A DNA stretch of 34,182 nt, from positions 1-34,182 of the forward strand of contig JAYGFA010000019.1 in assembly GCA_046582115.1 (NCBI GenBank). Direction: 5' to 3'. This document shows, in pieces, positions 34,101 through 34,182 of this stretch. The notes under the pieces were generated by a model. That model did not search any database. It saw only the letters and a list, made by a program, of their open reading frames with translations, and was not told where the DNA came from. Both the position numbers and the translations under genes were made by a program. The stretch's first letter is position 1; each line of letters begins with the position of its first letter. The DNA comes from UBA11889 sp046582115. Lineage in GTDB: Bacteria; Pseudomonadota; Gammaproteobacteria; Pseudomonadales; Azotimanducaceae.

Positions 34101-34182
34101 CCGATCGTTCGTAGACGCTAGCGGTGATCGATGGTTGATCGACTACAAAGCTGCTGTACCCGACAAGCCAACCGCCTTCTTC
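31141..34182 (+). CDS. UvrD/AddA-like helicase-nuclease, 3' end beyond window
   Basis: The frame is open for 1014 codons from the ATG at 31141 to the window edge, with no stop or shift. Superfamily 1 helicase motifs are complete: Walker A QAPAGSGKTTLL (Lys33), Ia ITFTRKAAAEM (57-67), II DEFQDTS (392-398), III VGDPMQSIYRFRDADL (423-438), IV NFRS (462-465), V MTIHRAKGLEF (724-734), and VI LLYVAATRAKDSL (about 794-806). At the edge FVDASGDRWLIDYKAA begins a RecB-type nuclease domain with IDYK. This is an AddA-type motor with its own nuclease, paired with the AddB-like gene just upstream. It would resect double-strand breaks and load RecA. Its length and end are unknown here. Confidence 0.9.
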   Translation, partial: MSKISPCNDDDARSLAIDPQRSVIVQAPAGSGKTTLLVHRYLELLGRVEEPEHVLAITFTRKAAAEMRQRVLEQLRLKTDVARRANVRASERDWHLLDNPQRLRIQTIDSYALSILQQQPFSSRFGLEFRFVEDARWLYTEAADRLLEKTADKDPLSADISRFVALLGNDFDLARNLIADMLSRRDQWLDPVSNVARDTTTSHPEQFVQLIESAIKSITDRTTNTLSNSIPQQLLKEMNELCAFSARNLEQPFSHLSDFHDWRFFSRIATTQNGSFRQRLTVREGFPSKAQSEKARVRDVIGSLASLGLMKPIANLQHMPDEKIPQEEREKLVIFSIVLTLAAVELIEVFRLHQLVDFSELTISARNALSRDEMPTDLALMLDYRTFHILVDEFQDTSLAQYKLLTSLVQGWQPGDGNTFFAVGDPMQSIYRFRDADLNLYQTTFNQGLPSIPLDAVQLTSNFRSAASLVAWTNDIFSTLFEAPEDALTGAVQFNPAVATREESGHIHAFVANDTESEAKNIVERIGTIRSEHPNDTIAILVRSRNVLAPIIEALQEAKLQWRGIDLEPLANVPVVRDLYAITLALMDERNRLAWLSIFRSPLVGIRLCDLEIVAHSRTAADMLTVTGVSADARGRLDRVVRAQKIARAGRSIRSVVERFWLAMGGADAYADSDRATAMFDSADRYLEILENQPTNRIFADQLFAQIQRLFASTSIDTVDVEIMTIHRAKGLEFNHVIVPGLARGTQSNIRPMLLWRPEADALLVATRDNSRTNSLYNWLRYEEAEKDSQELKRLLYVAATRAKDSLSLYGCQTEDSNPPRGSFMALLQPLISFQSVDSTSERPTKTSFASRPPLKRLKSEYVWQEPFLPPIQPSSFQTLPSLNITDAIADRKEVVLGNVVHHELRLLARSNEGALVNLGLWYEKLIGQGLDEREVVWILEHARKQLDSVLADDTGAWMLNASHKESHTEWMLTTYQDSQFKNVVIDRSFVDASGDRWLIDYKAAVPDKPTAFF

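Noticed and set aside
1..34182. Mobile element, prophage, CRISPR array or defence island
   Set aside because: I saw no transposase, integrase, direct-repeat array or target-site duplication, and gene order is that of conserved core genome.

Overview
The window is a stretch of chromosome from a free-living gammaproteobacterium. From memory of the Pseudomonas map, not a database search, the gene order closely follows the P. aeruginosa block cysG-serS-(crcB)-rarA-lolA-ftsK / trxB-aat-bpt-infA / clpA-clpS / cspD / icd / mnmA / purB, followed by a second block (thrH / cysH / cysB) that is also adjacent in Pseudomonas. Base composition looks balanced. There is no sign of phage, insertion sequence, integron, CRISPR array, rRNA or tRNA gene. 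Coding density is very high, with many 1-35 bp overlaps or gaps, and TTG and GTG start codons are unusually common.

Layout. (1) 1-6365, minus strand: a probable long operon ftsK-lolA-rarA-crcB-serS-cysG (cysG cut by the window edge), covering chromosome segregation, lipoprotein sorting, replication-fork repair, fluoride export, tRNA charging and siroheme synthesis. (2) 6553-9513, plus strand: a small PA4642-like protein, trxB, aat, bpt and infA. bpt carries an apparent one-base deletion near its 5' end. (3) 9554-12706: clpS-clpA on minus, convergent with infA and divergent from a cspD-like gene. aat, bpt, clpS and clpA together make up the bacterial N-degron pathway. (4) 12732-16287, minus: monomeric isocitrate dehydrogenase and a moaC-moaD-moaE molybdopterin cluster. 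(5) 16371-19372, plus: mnmA, purB and a GNAT acetyltransferase. (6) 19500-23579, minus: thrH-prpB-prpC-prpD, a methylcitrate-cycle operon led by the homoserine/phosphoserine enzyme ThrH. (7) 23768-25879: cysH (APS reductase), a stop-interrupted small redoxin-like ORF, and cysB facing them. (8) 25940-27050, minus: a YdcH/DUF465 protein and a 5'-nucleotidase. (9) 27119-28515, plus: a VWA-domain protein translationally coupled to a membrane-anchored J-domain protein. (10) 28620-end, plus: an AddB-like Fe-S nuclease coupled to a UvrD/AddA-like helicase-nuclease (truncated by the window end), i.e. a two-subunit recombination exonuclease.

Most of the window is ordinary core genome. The items most worth a second look are the bpt frameshift, the broken redoxin-like gene next to cysH, the VWA + Pam18-like J-protein pair, the thrH-prpBCD arrangement, the AddAB-like pair, and the heavy use of TTG starts. 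I did not find a clearly novel defence or mobile system.
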